Positions 32,592 to 40,386 of a stretch of DNA of 40,771 nt are shown here, in pieces (positions within the stretch are counted from its first letter, which is position 1; each line of letters starts with the position of its first letter). The translations under genes were made by a program, and so were the position numbers. The notes under the pieces are model-generated. The model saw nothing but the letters and a program-made list of their open reading frames with translations. It did not search any database and was not told the origin of the DNA. The stretch is taken from contig JAYOFM010000014.1 in the NCBI GenBank assembly GCA_038117225.1, positions 1-40,771 on the forward strand. Direction: 5' to 3'. This DNA is from JAYOFM01 sp038117225. Its GTDB lineage: Bacteria > Pseudomonadota > Alphaproteobacteria > Rhodospirillales > Casp-alpha2.

Positions 32592-33236
32592 GTGCCTGTT
32601 ACGCCGACCGAGCCGTCAGCGGATTGTGGGCTCTGTCCTCGTCTGGCCGATTTTCGGGCCGACAACCGCGCCGCCCATCCTGATTGGCATAATGCGCCCG
32701 TGGCGTCGTTCGGCGGGTGGGACGCAGCGGTGCTCATCGTCGGCTTGGCGCCTGGCATGCGCGGCGCCAATCGGACGGGGCGGCCCTTCACCGGCGATTA
32801 CGCGGGCGACCTCTTGTACCCGACGCTGCTAAAATTTGGATTCGCCACGGGCCCCTACGGTGCCGAGTCCGGTGACGACCTGACTCTGGTGAATTGTCGT
32901 ATTACCAACGCCGTGCGCTGTGTGCCACCGGCCAACAAACCCACGGGAGCAGAGGTTCGCGCCTGTCGCGATTTTCTGGCCGCCGAGATCACTGCCATGG
33001 ACTCTTTGCGGGTGATCGTGGCATTGGGCGGTGTCGCTCACCGCGCGTTGTTGTCGACTCTCGGGCTGCGCCAAGCCGACTGGCCATTCGGTCACGGCAC
33101 GCTGCATGCCTTGCCAGCGGGGCCGCTGCTAGCATCGAGCTATCACTGCTCACGCTACAACACCAACACCGGACGATTGACCGAGGCCATGTTCCATGAC
33201 GTATTCCAAACGGTGCAGGCACAATTGAGCCAATAA
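32592..33236 (+). CDS. Type-5 uracil-DNA glycosylase (UDGb family)
   Basis: A 214-residue glycosylase starting with GTG. Motif 1 GLAPGMRGANRTGRPFTGDYAG is the mark of family 5 UDGs, which lack the usual catalytic Asp/Asn in motif 1 and remove uracil, hypoxanthine and other deaminated bases. Motif 2 is SYHCSRYNTNTGRLT near the end, where most relatives have HPS/HxS before NT-TGRLT. CGLCPRL at the start and two further cysteines (NAVRCVPP, RACRDF) are the likely 4Fe-4S ligands. It directly follows the NYN gene. Family 5 members of this kind are widespread in alphaproteobacteria. Confidence 0.92.
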   Translation: MPVTPTEPSADCGLCPRLADFRADNRAAHPDWHNAPVASFGGWDAAVLIVGLAPGMRGANRTGRPFTGDYAGDLLYPTLLKFGFATGPYGAESGDDLTLVNCRITNAVRCVPPANKPTGAEVRACRDFLAAEITAMDSLRVIVALGGVAHRALLSTLGLRQADWPFGHGTLHALPAGPLLASSYHCSRYNTNTGRLTEAMFHDVFQTVQAQLSQ

Positions 33237-33319
33237 GGCGTGTATGGGCCCTATGCAACGCGCAAAGGATTGATTATCTTTTCAACATCGGACAAACGAA
33301 AAGCAGGCCCGCGATTTCA

Positions 33320-33517
33320 ATGAGCGCCGAAATCATCAGCCTCAAGGAATTCCGTAAGCAGAAGCGGAAACGTAACAAGGAAACCGTGGCAACCCAGAAC
33401 CGCGTGAGTTTCGGGCGTACCAAGGCACAGCGGCGCGAGGAAAAGATTGAAAATCAGCGCCAAGAGCGGGCGCTCGATGGTAAACAGCGGGACGAGCCGG
33501 GCGACGAGCCCGCCTAA
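33320..33517 (+). CDS. DUF4169 small basic protein
   Basis: A 65-residue, highly charged protein. It matches the alphaproteobacterial DUF4169 pattern: IISLKEFRKQKRKRNKE, then NRVSFGRTKAQR and an LDGKQRD near the end. Predicted to be a helical, probably nucleic-acid- or ribosome-associated peptide, but no function is known to me. Start ATG 33320 is preceded by a purine-rich stretch. Its end faces the DUF4170 relic on the other strand with 27 bases between. Confidence 0.85.
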   Translation: MSAEIISLKEFRKQKRKRNKETVATQNRVSFGRTKAQRREEKIENQRQERALDGKQRDEPGDEPA

Positions 33518-33544
33518 ACGCAACCTGATTGCCCGGCGAATACC

Positions 33545-33775
33545 CTACCCGTCTCCCGCTTCGTCCGGTTCCAACATTCGATGTAAATGCACGATCACGT
33601 ATTTGCGGTGAGCGTCGTCCACGTGCGCCTGACTGGCGCCGCGTCACGCCGTCGGGGCGCTAGCGAAGTCAGGAAAGATTCCGACGATATCGAGACCATC
33701 GGCATCGGCGAATTCCGTCGTCGCGGTGTCCTCCACATGGCCACCAAAAACAACGTGAAGCAACGGTTTGTCCAT
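33545..33775 (-). pseudogene. DUF4170 protein with an internal TGA at a tryptophan position
   Basis: From ATG 33775 (AAAGGA upstream) the frame reads MDKPLLHVVFGGHVED, then ADGLDIVGIFPDFASAPTA, meets TGA at 33644-33646, and continues in the same frame with RGASQAHVDDAHRKYVIVHL, then HRMLEPDE, to TAG 33545-33547. That is the complete DUF4170 family pattern, where homologues have a tryptophan (AW-x-x-KAQ) at the TGA. TGG to TGA is a single change. The full product would be 76 residues. Many other genes here use TGA as a stop, so code reassignment is excluded. Function of the family is unknown. Confidence 0.75.
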
Positions 33776-33893
33776 GATTGCGCGCATCCTTTTCTTGCCG
33801 TTCACAGGTGTTATGTCAGCGGGCCATACAGATTGACGGACGCAGCACAATCCGCTCAAGTGCGCGTCAGCTATCAAGGAAGGAACGCCCCCC

Positions 33894-34589
33894 ATGATCG
33901 ACGTTTACACTTGGCCGACGCCGAATGGTCACAAGGTACACATAATGCTCGAAGAGACCGGTCTCGAGCATAAGATCATTCCCGTCAACATCGGCAGGGG
34001 CGATCAGTTTGATCCGGAATTCCTGAAAATCAGCCCCAACAACAAGATGCCGGCCATCGTCGACCACGACGGACCGTCGGGCAAGCCGTTCGCACTGTTC
34101 GAATCCGGTGCCATCCTTATCTACATGGCTGAAAAAACAGGTAAGTTTCTGCCGACGGATGCGGAAGCTCGCTACACGGCGTTGCAGTGGCTGATGTTTC
34201 AGATGGGCGGTGTCGGGCCGATGTTCGGTCAAGCCAACCATTTCCGCCAATACGCCGAGGCGGAGCACGAATACGCCACGAATCGCTATACCCGCGAAGC
34301 CGGACGCCTTTATGGTGTCCTTGATCGACGTTTGAGCGAAACCCAATATCTCGCCGGCGATGAATACAGTATCGCTGATATCGCGACCTTCCCGTGGACG
34401 CGTGAACCGGACCGACGCGGCCAGGATATCGCCGATTTTCCCAACGTGGGCCGTTGGCTCGAAGAATTAAAGCAACGCCCGGCCGTGCAGAAAGGCGTCG
34501 AGGTGCTCGCCGAGTATCGCCGCACCGGCCAGATTACCCCGGAAGAACGCGAGATCATGTTCGGCGACGCGCAATACCAGCGTCGCTAA
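33894..34589 (+). CDS. Glutathione S-transferase, Nu class (YfcG/YghU-like)
   Basis: A 231-residue cytoplasmic GST. The N-terminal thioredoxin-fold domain opens with IDVYTWPTPNGHKVHIMLEE, the Nu-class signature in which threonine/asparagine residues replace a catalytic cysteine or tyrosine; KISPNNKMPAIVD holds the cis-proline and FESGAILIYMAEK the glutathione-gamma-glutamyl site. The C-terminal helical domain follows from about residue 95 (QWLMFQMGGVGPMFGQANHF). Nu-class enzymes have disulfide reductase activity towards small organic disulfides. ATG 33894 has AAGGAAGGAA upstream. It is convergent with the TauD-like gene. Confidence 0.92.
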   Translation: MIDVYTWPTPNGHKVHIMLEETGLEHKIIPVNIGRGDQFDPEFLKISPNNKMPAIVDHDGPSGKPFALFESGAILIYMAEKTGKFLPTDAEARYTALQWLMFQMGGVGPMFGQANHFRQYAEAEHEYATNRYTREAGRLYGVLDRRLSETQYLAGDEYSIADIATFPWTREPDRRGQDIADFPNVGRWLEELKQRPAVQKGVEVLAEYRRTGQITPEEREIMFGDAQYQRR

Positions 34590-34608
34590 AAACCTAAACG
34601 TCGCTCGT

Positions 34609-35444
34609 CTAGAGGGTCGGGCCGCCAGAGATAATAGTGCGCCACAACGTGCGGTGCTTGGCGGCGTCGAGAGTCTTCGTGGTGGCTGCGTGCATGACAG
34701 CGGCATTGTCCCAAACCACCACGTCGCCGGCGCGCCAACTGTAACGCATGCGAAAGCGATCCTGCAGGCAATGATCGAAGATTTCCTGCTTCAGGGTGTC
34801 GCTCTCGTTCTCGCCGATACCCTCGATGCGGGCCGTATAAGTTGGATTGATATAGATTGCCGGCCGTCCGGTTTCAGGATGTCGGCGGACGACCGGATGG
34901 CGGCATTCGGGTGGTGAGGTGACGGCGCCGCTTTCGAAGATGTCGCGCTTCAAATATGCGTAATAGTGAATCGCCGTAAGGCCTTCCAGCCGTTGCTTCA
35001 TCTCATCCGGCAGCGCCGCGTAGGCCNNNNNNNNNNCAACGTGTCTCCCTCGCCTTCTCCTGGCACTTCCAAAGAATAAAGCAACGTGGCGGCTGCCGGT
35101 TCGGGCTTGTAGGAAACGTCGGAATGCCAAAAAGAGCCGGCGTCGCGCAGCCCGAGCGGGTTATCGTCGGCGTCGCGCCGGTTAGACAACACGATGATCA
35201 GCGGCGTCTCGGGGTGATGGTATTGCTCGAACGTATGCGCCTCGAGTTCTTCACCGAACAGCCGGCTGATCGCCAATACGTCGTCGGGGGCGAGACCATC
35301 GTGGCCCCGGAAGGACAGCACGTGATGCCGTAGATAGGCTTCGTGTATGGTTGCCGCATCCGACGGCGATAACGGGCGTGTCAGGTCGACACCGGCGATT
35401 TCGGCACCAAAACCTTCGACGAATGGGATGACGTTCGCCGGCAT
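34609..35444 (-). CDS. TauD/TfdA family Fe(II)/2-oxoglutarate dioxygenase, with assembly gap
   Basis: An iron- and 2-oxoglutarate-dependent dioxygenase of about 280 residues. The metal ligands are His107 and Asp109 in FWHSDVSY and the distal histidine in DNAAVMHAAT; the 2-oxoglutarate arginine should be the R of HRTLWRT. The frame appears to change at 35027-35036, but this is an artefact of ten N standing for about 17 bases: relatives have roughly FANMYR between DTL and AYAALP. The start ATG is directly after the TAG of the glutathione peroxidase (TAGATG). Substrate could be taurine, another sulfonate, or an unrelated acid; the family is broad. Confidence 0.88.
35027..35036. other. Assembly gap (10 N) inside the TauD-like gene
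   Basis: Ten N is a minimum spacer. The family pattern implies about 17 missing bases, which also removes the apparent frameshift. Confidence 0.9.
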
Positions 35445-36002
35445 CTAGTTCGGCAGTGCCCGCTCGATAGCGGATGTGATCTTTTCCGCCCGCGGTTTGG
35501 TGACCGTGGAGAACCAATCGACCAACCGGCCGTCGGGCGCGATCAGATATTTGTGGAAATTCCACTTAGGCGCGGCCAGGGCGCCCAGTTCGGCACGCGC
35601 CCAACGGTAGAACGGATGGGCGCCGTCTCCTTTGACAATCTGTTTGGAAGTCATCGGAAAATCGATGCCGAAGGTGGTTTCGCAAAACGTCTTGATCTCG
35701 GCCTCTGCGCCCGGTTCCTGACCACCGAAATCATTGGACGGCACGCCGAGAACGACGAAGCCACGATCGCGGTATCTCTCCCAAAGCGCCTGCAAGCCCT
35801 CGTAATGGTGAGTAAACCCGCACTGTGATGCTGTGTTGACCACGAGAACCGCCTTGCCTTTGTAGGCGTCCATCGGCATCGCCGCGCCGTCAATGGACGT
35901 AAATCTGAAATTGTGAAAACGATCGGCGGCCGCGTCCGCCGCTGTGCCGGAGATCGCGACGGCCATGACGATCAGAATCCCTATCCACCGAGTGCGTGAC
36001 AT
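35445..36002 (-). CDS. Exported glutathione peroxidase
   Basis: A 185-residue peroxidase with a signal peptide (basic MSRTRW, hydrophobic stretch to about residue 19, then AADAAADRF), so it should be periplasmic. The catalytic set is Cys61 (NTASQCGFT), Gln95 (FGGQEPG) and Trp147-Asn148 (KWNFHKYL); Cys107 (FCETTFG) is the likely resolving cysteine. The cysteine form (not selenocysteine) and the second Cys suggest thioredoxin-like, not glutathione, reduction. It lies between the molybdenum oxidoreductase (36 bp after it) and the TauD-like gene, which starts right at its stop. Confidence 0.92.
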   Translation of the reverse strand: MSRTRWIGILIVMAVAISGTAADAAADRFHNFRFTSIDGAAMPMDAYKGKAVLVVNTASQCGFTHHYEGLQALWERYRDRGFVVLGVPSNDFGGQEPGAEAEIKTFCETTFGIDFPMTSKQIVKGDGAHPFYRWARAELGALAAPKWNFHKYLIAPDGRLVDWFSTVTKPRAEKITSAIERALPN

Positions 36003-36038
36003 GAACCTAATTTGGGCACTCGGCAGCGCGCTGTCCAG

Positions 36039-36743
36039 TTATCCGTAGCGCTCTTCTCTCCACGGATCACCGTTGTCGTGGTAACCCCGCGTTTCCCAAA
36101 ATCCGGAAACCGGTTTTTCGAGAATGGCGATGTGGCGAACCCACTTCGCGCTTTTCCAGAAATACAGCGCCGGGATAACCGGTCGCATGGGGCCGCCGTG
36201 TTCGCGCGAGATGGGCTCACCTTGCCATGAGTGTGCCAGGATGACGTCTTCCGCCGCGAATTGTTCCAGTCGCACATTTGTGGTGTAGCCGTCGTGGCCA
36301 TGAAAGACCACGTGACGCGCCGTATCGCGGGGTTGTGCCATGGCCAGCAGATGGCGCGCCGCGACACCGGTCCAGCGATTGTCGTAGCGCGACCACTGGG
36401 TCACGCAGTGGATATCGCTGACGCTCTCGGTCTGCGGCTGTGACATGAACACGTTCCAATCCCATTTCAGGGGATTGGCGACCGCCCCGCCAACGGTCAG
36501 CTGCCACTGATCGAGTGGAACCGCGGGTCGAGTGCCGAGATCAAGAACCGGCCAGTCATTCGTCAACTGCTGGCCAGGCGGTAGCCGACGCGACTTCTCA
36601 ATGTCCGGCTCGCCGGTGATCAACCTTGCCTCGGACGCCCAGCGCTTTTTGGCGTAGACCAGCTTTTCCCGTTCCGCGCCAAGCACCGAACCGGCTTCAC
36701 CGGCGAATAGCTTGCCAAATCGATCATCTTCGTCGCTCGTCAC
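36039..36743 (-). CDS. Sulfite-oxidase-like molybdopterin oxidoreductase
   Basis: A 234-residue member of the oxidoreductase molybdopterin-binding domain family. The single cysteine that ligates molybdenum is Cys113 in DIHCVTQWSR, and other family features are WQLTVGGAVANP and the REHGGPMRPVIPALYFWKSAKWV segment. There is no signal peptide or twin-arginine motif, and no dimerisation domain, so it is the short, probably cytoplasmic form. Its true substrate is unknown; by family it may oxidise sulfite or reduce S-/N-oxides. It ends 36 bp before the peroxidase, and starts four bases after the smpB stop. Confidence 0.9.
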   Translation of the reverse strand: MTSDEDDRFGKLFAGEAGSVLGAEREKLVYAKKRWASEARLITGEPDIEKSRRLPPGQQLTNDWPVLDLGTRPAVPLDQWQLTVGGAVANPLKWDWNVFMSQPQTESVSDIHCVTQWSRYDNRWTGVAARHLLAMAQPRDTARHVVFHGHDGYTTNVRLEQFAAEDVILAHSWQGEPISREHGGPMRPVIPALYFWKSAKWVRHIAILEKPVSGFWETRGYHDNGDPWREERYG

Positions 36744-36747
36744 GGTG

Positions 36748-37227
36748 TCAGCCCTTGTCGCGGATCAGGCGCGCTTTCTGCCGGTTCCAGTCGCGTGTCT
36801 TGACGGTCTGGCGTTTGTCGTAGGTGTGTTTGCCTTCGCCCAGCGCCAGTTCAAGTTTGGCGAAGCCGCGTCGGTTGAAATAGATGCCGAGCGGCACGAT
36901 GGTCATACCCTTGCGCTGCGACGCGCCAAGCAGCTCGGCAATTTCCTTCCTTTTCATCAGCAGCTTTCGCGCTCGTGACGGCTCATGATTGAATTGATTG
37001 GCGGCGCCTGGGTATTCCGGGATGTGGGCACCAAACAGCCATAATTCACCATGCCGTTCGCCGGCGAAGGCGTCTGTGATTGTGGCGCGGCCGAGGCGCA
37101 ACGATTTGACCTCGGTGCCGGTCAATTGCATGCCGGCCTCGTAGGTCTCCGAGATTGTGTAATCGCGGCGGGCGCGGCGGTTCTGCGCGACCATGTGCCC
37201 GCGTGGCCGGCTTTTCTTCTTGGCCAT
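36748..37227 (-). CDS. smpB: SsrA-binding protein SmpB
   Basis: A 159-residue RNA-binding protein that carries tmRNA to stalled ribosomes for trans-translation. The OB-fold core contains VAQNRRARRDYTISETYEAGMQLTGTEVKSLR, then AHIPEYPGAANQFNHEP and LLMKRKEI; the basic C-terminal tail (YDKRQTVKTRDWNRQKARLIRDKG) is the part that enters the mRNA channel. Start MAKKKS. Located 36 bases downstream of dapA on the same strand, as is common in alphaproteobacteria. No ssrA gene is visible in the window. Confidence 0.96.
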   Translation of the reverse strand: MAKKKSRPRGHMVAQNRRARRDYTISETYEAGMQLTGTEVKSLRLGRATITDAFAGERHGELWLFGAHIPEYPGAANQFNHEPSRARKLLMKRKEIAELLGASQRKGMTIVPLGIYFNRRGFAKLELALGEGKHTYDKRQTVKTRDWNRQKARLIRDKG

Positions 37228-37263
37228 CGGGGTTCCCTCGAAATGTTCCCGGGCGACGGTGCC

Positions 37264-38139
37264 CTAGTTCAGCAGCCCGGTTTTTACCAGTGCATCGCGA
37301 ACCGTCTGCTTGCTGGCGTCCGAAATCTCGCAGAGCGGTAGACGCGTTTCGGCCAGGCATTTATCGAGCAAATTGGCGGCATACTTGGCGGGACCGGGAC
37401 TGGCTTCGCAGAACATGGCGATATGGAGTGGCATCAGCCGGTCCTGCAATGCCATCGCCGCGTCAATGTTGCGCTCACGCCAGGCGCGATGCATTTCGGC
37501 ACACGCGCGCGGGGCGACATTGGCGGAAACGGAAATACAGCCGACCCCACCACCGGCCAGATGCGCCAACGCCGTCGCGTCCTCGCCGGATAACTGGCAG
37601 AAATCCTTGTCGATGGCCATCGATGTGCGCATCGGTCGCGTCAGGTCACCGGTCGCGTCCTTAACACCAACTATGTTCGGTAATTCGGCCAGCCGCGCCA
37701 TGGTTTCCACCGACATGTCGATGACGCTGCGCGGCGGAATGTTGTAGATGATGATCGGCAGTTGGGCGGCATCGTGAACCGCCTTGAAATGCTGGTACAA
37801 CCCCTCCTGCGTCGGCTTGTTGTAATAGGGCGTGACGACCAGTGCCGCGTCGGCGCCCGCCGTCTTGGCGTGTTGGGCGAGCGCGACCGCTTCGGCGGTT
37901 GAGTTGGAACCGGCGCCGGCGATGACGGGTACTCTGCCATTGGCCACTTCAATACAGGCCTCGGTGACCGCCATGTGTTCTTCGTGGCTGAGAGTCGGCG
38001 ATTCGCCCGTCGTGCCGCATGGTACGACAGCCTCCGTGCCTTCCTCGATCTGCCAATCGACGAAGGATTTGAACGCGTCCATGTCCACCTTGCCGTTCTT
38101 GAACGGGGTGATCAGTGCACACATGGATCCTTCGAACAT
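37264..38139 (-). CDS. dapA: 4-hydroxy-tetrahydrodipicolinate synthase
   Basis: A 291-residue TIM-barrel aldolase that condenses pyruvate with aspartate semialdehyde in lysine and diaminopimelate synthesis. ATG 38137-38139 has GGGAGGA upstream and is preferred to the upstream in-frame ATG. Catalytic residues are Lys160 (GVKDATGDL), Tyr132 (IIYNIPPRS) and Thr43-Thr44 (CGTTGESPTLS). IPPRS is slightly different from the usual VPxRT, but the tyrosine is conserved. The gene is divergent from the lytic transglycosylase and followed by smpB, a frequent alphaproteobacterial order. Confidence 0.95.
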   Translation of the reverse strand: MFEGSMCALITPFKNGKVDMDAFKSFVDWQIEEGTEAVVPCGTTGESPTLSHEEHMAVTEACIEVANGRVPVIAGAGSNSTAEAVALAQHAKTAGADAALVVTPYYNKPTQEGLYQHFKAVHDAAQLPIIIYNIPPRSVIDMSVETMARLAELPNIVGVKDATGDLTRPMRTSMAIDKDFCQLSGEDATALAHLAGGGVGCISVSANVAPRACAEMHRAWRERNIDAAMALQDRLMPLHIAMFCEASPGPAKYAANLLDKCLAETRLPLCEISDASKQTVRDALVKTGLLN

Positions 38140-38321
38140 GGCGTCCTCCCTCGGTTTTGGGGGTTTTGAGGCGGCGACCATACTGCCAACCGCGTGGACC
38201 GGCAAGCGCGAGTCACATGCGGCGAATTGGTGCGGGCGTATCGCGGTAATGGGCGTCGGTTGCCGCTCGGTTCACTCGCCACTACCATGACCCATCTTGA
38301 CGCGCGAGTGGAGGTCGTTTC

Positions 38322-40329
38322 TTGCGATCGTGTATTAACCTCGCGGCCATGGCCGGCCTGGTTTTGGGTTTGCTTTTCGGGTCTCTGCCCGGCGCACTGT
38401 CGCCGGCCTGCGCCATGGTCACGGACTCAACTTCGGAATTGGATCCCGCGGCGCTGAATCCGGCGACGGCGCGCAATCTGCGGCTCGCCTTGCAAGCGGC
38501 GGATCGTCATAGCTGGAAAATGTTTCATCGCTATCAGTCCCGCATCAAGCATCCGCTGGCGGCGAAGACCGTACTTTGGCGTGGCATCGTCAAAGGNNNN
38601 NNNNNNTGAGAGACAACCCGGAGTGGCCGTCACGGAATACCATATTGCGTCGCGCCGAGGAGCTGCTCGATGAAAAAACCACAAGCCCAGCCGACATCGT
38701 CGCCTGGTTCGGTGATCGGCAACCGAGAAGCGCCGCTGGGCGGGGTATGTTGGGACGTGCGCTGATCGCGACCGGACAGGTCGCTGAAGGTGTTGCAATT
38801 ATTCGTACGGCGTGGATCGAGGGCAACTTCAATCGCAAGCAGGAAAAGGCCTTTCTTTCCAGAAACCGTAAACATCTGCGCAAGGCAGACCATCTTAGCC
38901 GGCTGGATCGGCTGCTGTGGGATGGTAAGTACTGGCCGTCACGTCGCATGATCCCGCGTGTTGATAAGGATCAGCGGTTGCTTGGCGAGGCACGGCTGAT
39001 TCTCCGTCGTGACCTTGGTAACCCGGATCGCGCTGTTGCCCGCGTGCCAACGCATTTAAGGGATCATCCAGGTCTGATATATGAGCGATTGAGGTGGCGG
39101 CGGCGAAAGAACCTCGATAGCGCCGCGGAATTGTTGAAGGACCTGCCCGCTGGGGTGCCCCATGCTGAGAAGTGGTGGGCTGAACGCGCGACACTTTCGC
39201 GCCGTCTTCTGCGCAAGGGGCATGTCAGCGAAGCCTACCGGATCGTTGCCGATCATGGCCTCGTGAAAAGCCAGGCGGAGGATTTCGCCGAGGCCGAGTG
39301 GACTGCCGGCTGGATCGCCTTTCGTTCCTCAATGAATTAGACGACGCACGTCGCCATTTTGCCGCCATGCACGACGCGGTACGTTATCCGGTTAGCGTTT
39401 CGCGCGGCGCCTATTGGCTTGGTCGTGTCGCCGAGGCGGCCGGCAATGTTGACGCCCAAAAATCCTGGTATACAGCGGCGGCCCATCATGCCCGATCTTA
39501 TTACGGGCAACTCGCGGCGGCGCGTCTCAACCCCGGTGCCAGTTTACCGATCGGCCAGGAACCCGAACCAACGGCGGACGAGCGCCAGGCCTTTGCCCAG
39601 CACGAAATGGTGATGGTCGTGCGCATGCTAGGCGACAACGACGCGGCCGACTATATCCGGCCCTTCGTTTCCGCGCTCTCCACCGCCAATCATACGCCTG
39701 AATGGAAATCTCTGGTCGCACGGTTGGCGCGCCAATCCGGCCGGCCAGATCTGTCCGTCCGCGTTGCCAAACGCGCGGCGCGTATCGGTATCGATTTGCC
39801 GGGATCTGGCTACCCCAGTTTGACGCCGCCGCCGACGCCGAAACGGCTCAAAACACCGCGGCCGGAAATCCCCTTCGTGCTGGCCGTTATCCGCCAGGAA
39901 AGCGCCTTTTGGGTGAAAGCGAGGAGCCATGCCAACGCGCAAGGATTGATGCAGATAATTCCGCCGACGGCCGAACGCGTCGCAAAGGCGATGGGGATGT
40001 CCTACTCGCGCCATCGACTGACGTCCGATCCGGATTACAATATGACGCTCGGCCAAGCCTATCTTTCAACGGTCCTCGCCGAATTCGACGGATCCTACCT
40101 GCTTGCGCTATCCGCTTATAATGCCGGGCCAGCGCGGGCGCGTCGCTGGATCAAGGAAAATGGCGACCCTCGCTCGAAGGAGGTGGATGCCATCGATTGG
40201 ATCGAGATGATTCCGTTTGATGAGACGCGCAATTATGTCCAGCGGGTACTCGAAAATCTGCAGGTCTATCGCTCTCGCCTTGCCGATACTGAAGTGGCGT
40301 TGGCATTGGAAAACGACCTGCATCAATGA
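38322..40329 (+). pseudogene. slt: Soluble lytic murein transglycosylase, broken by a gap and a frameshift
   Basis: Three reading frames together make one Slt70-type enzyme of about 670 residues. TTG 38322 (GGAGG eight bases upstream) begins a signal peptide (to about residue 31, ending ACA) and the superhelical region. Ten N at 38597-38606 hide an estimated 12-15 residues and change frame. A further shift at 39323-39326 loses one T: CGT TTC CTC AAT would restore FRFLNELDDARRHF. The catalytic domain is intact: RQESAFWVKARSHANAQGLMQ and LSAYNAGPARARRW. The enzyme cleaves peptidoglycan, forming 1,6-anhydromuramic ends. A sequencing error is at least as likely as true loss. Confidence 0.85.
38597..38606. 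other. Assembly gap (10 N) inside slt
   Basis: The flanks end VLWRGIVKG and resume RDNPEWPS, between which Slt homologues have about 12-15 residues, so roughly 40 bases are missing, not ten. Confidence 0.9.
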
Positions 40330-40337
40330 TCCGCGCG

Positions 40338-40350
40338 GCCGATAATCGGC
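40338..40350. promoter_or_regulatory. Short palindrome in the slt-dehalogenase space
   Basis: GCCGATAATCGGC is a perfect palindrome around a central A, eight bases after the slt stop and 37 before the dehalogenase start, followed by an AT-rich run. It could be an operator; it is a poor terminator because the arms leave almost no loop. Confidence 0.3.
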
Positions 40351-40386
40351 AGTATTCAAAAATTATTATCGAGGGGTGAACGAGCA

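Noticed and set aside
33545..33775. TGA read as Trp or selenocysteine (alternative genetic code)
   Set aside because: TGA ends many intact genes here (era, rnc, lepB, pdxJ), so the code is standard, and no selenocysteine insertion element or cysteine homologue supports recoding.
34998..35130. Frameshift in the TauD-like gene
   Set aside because: The frame changes only across ten N. Family spacing needs about 17 bases there, which restores a single frame.
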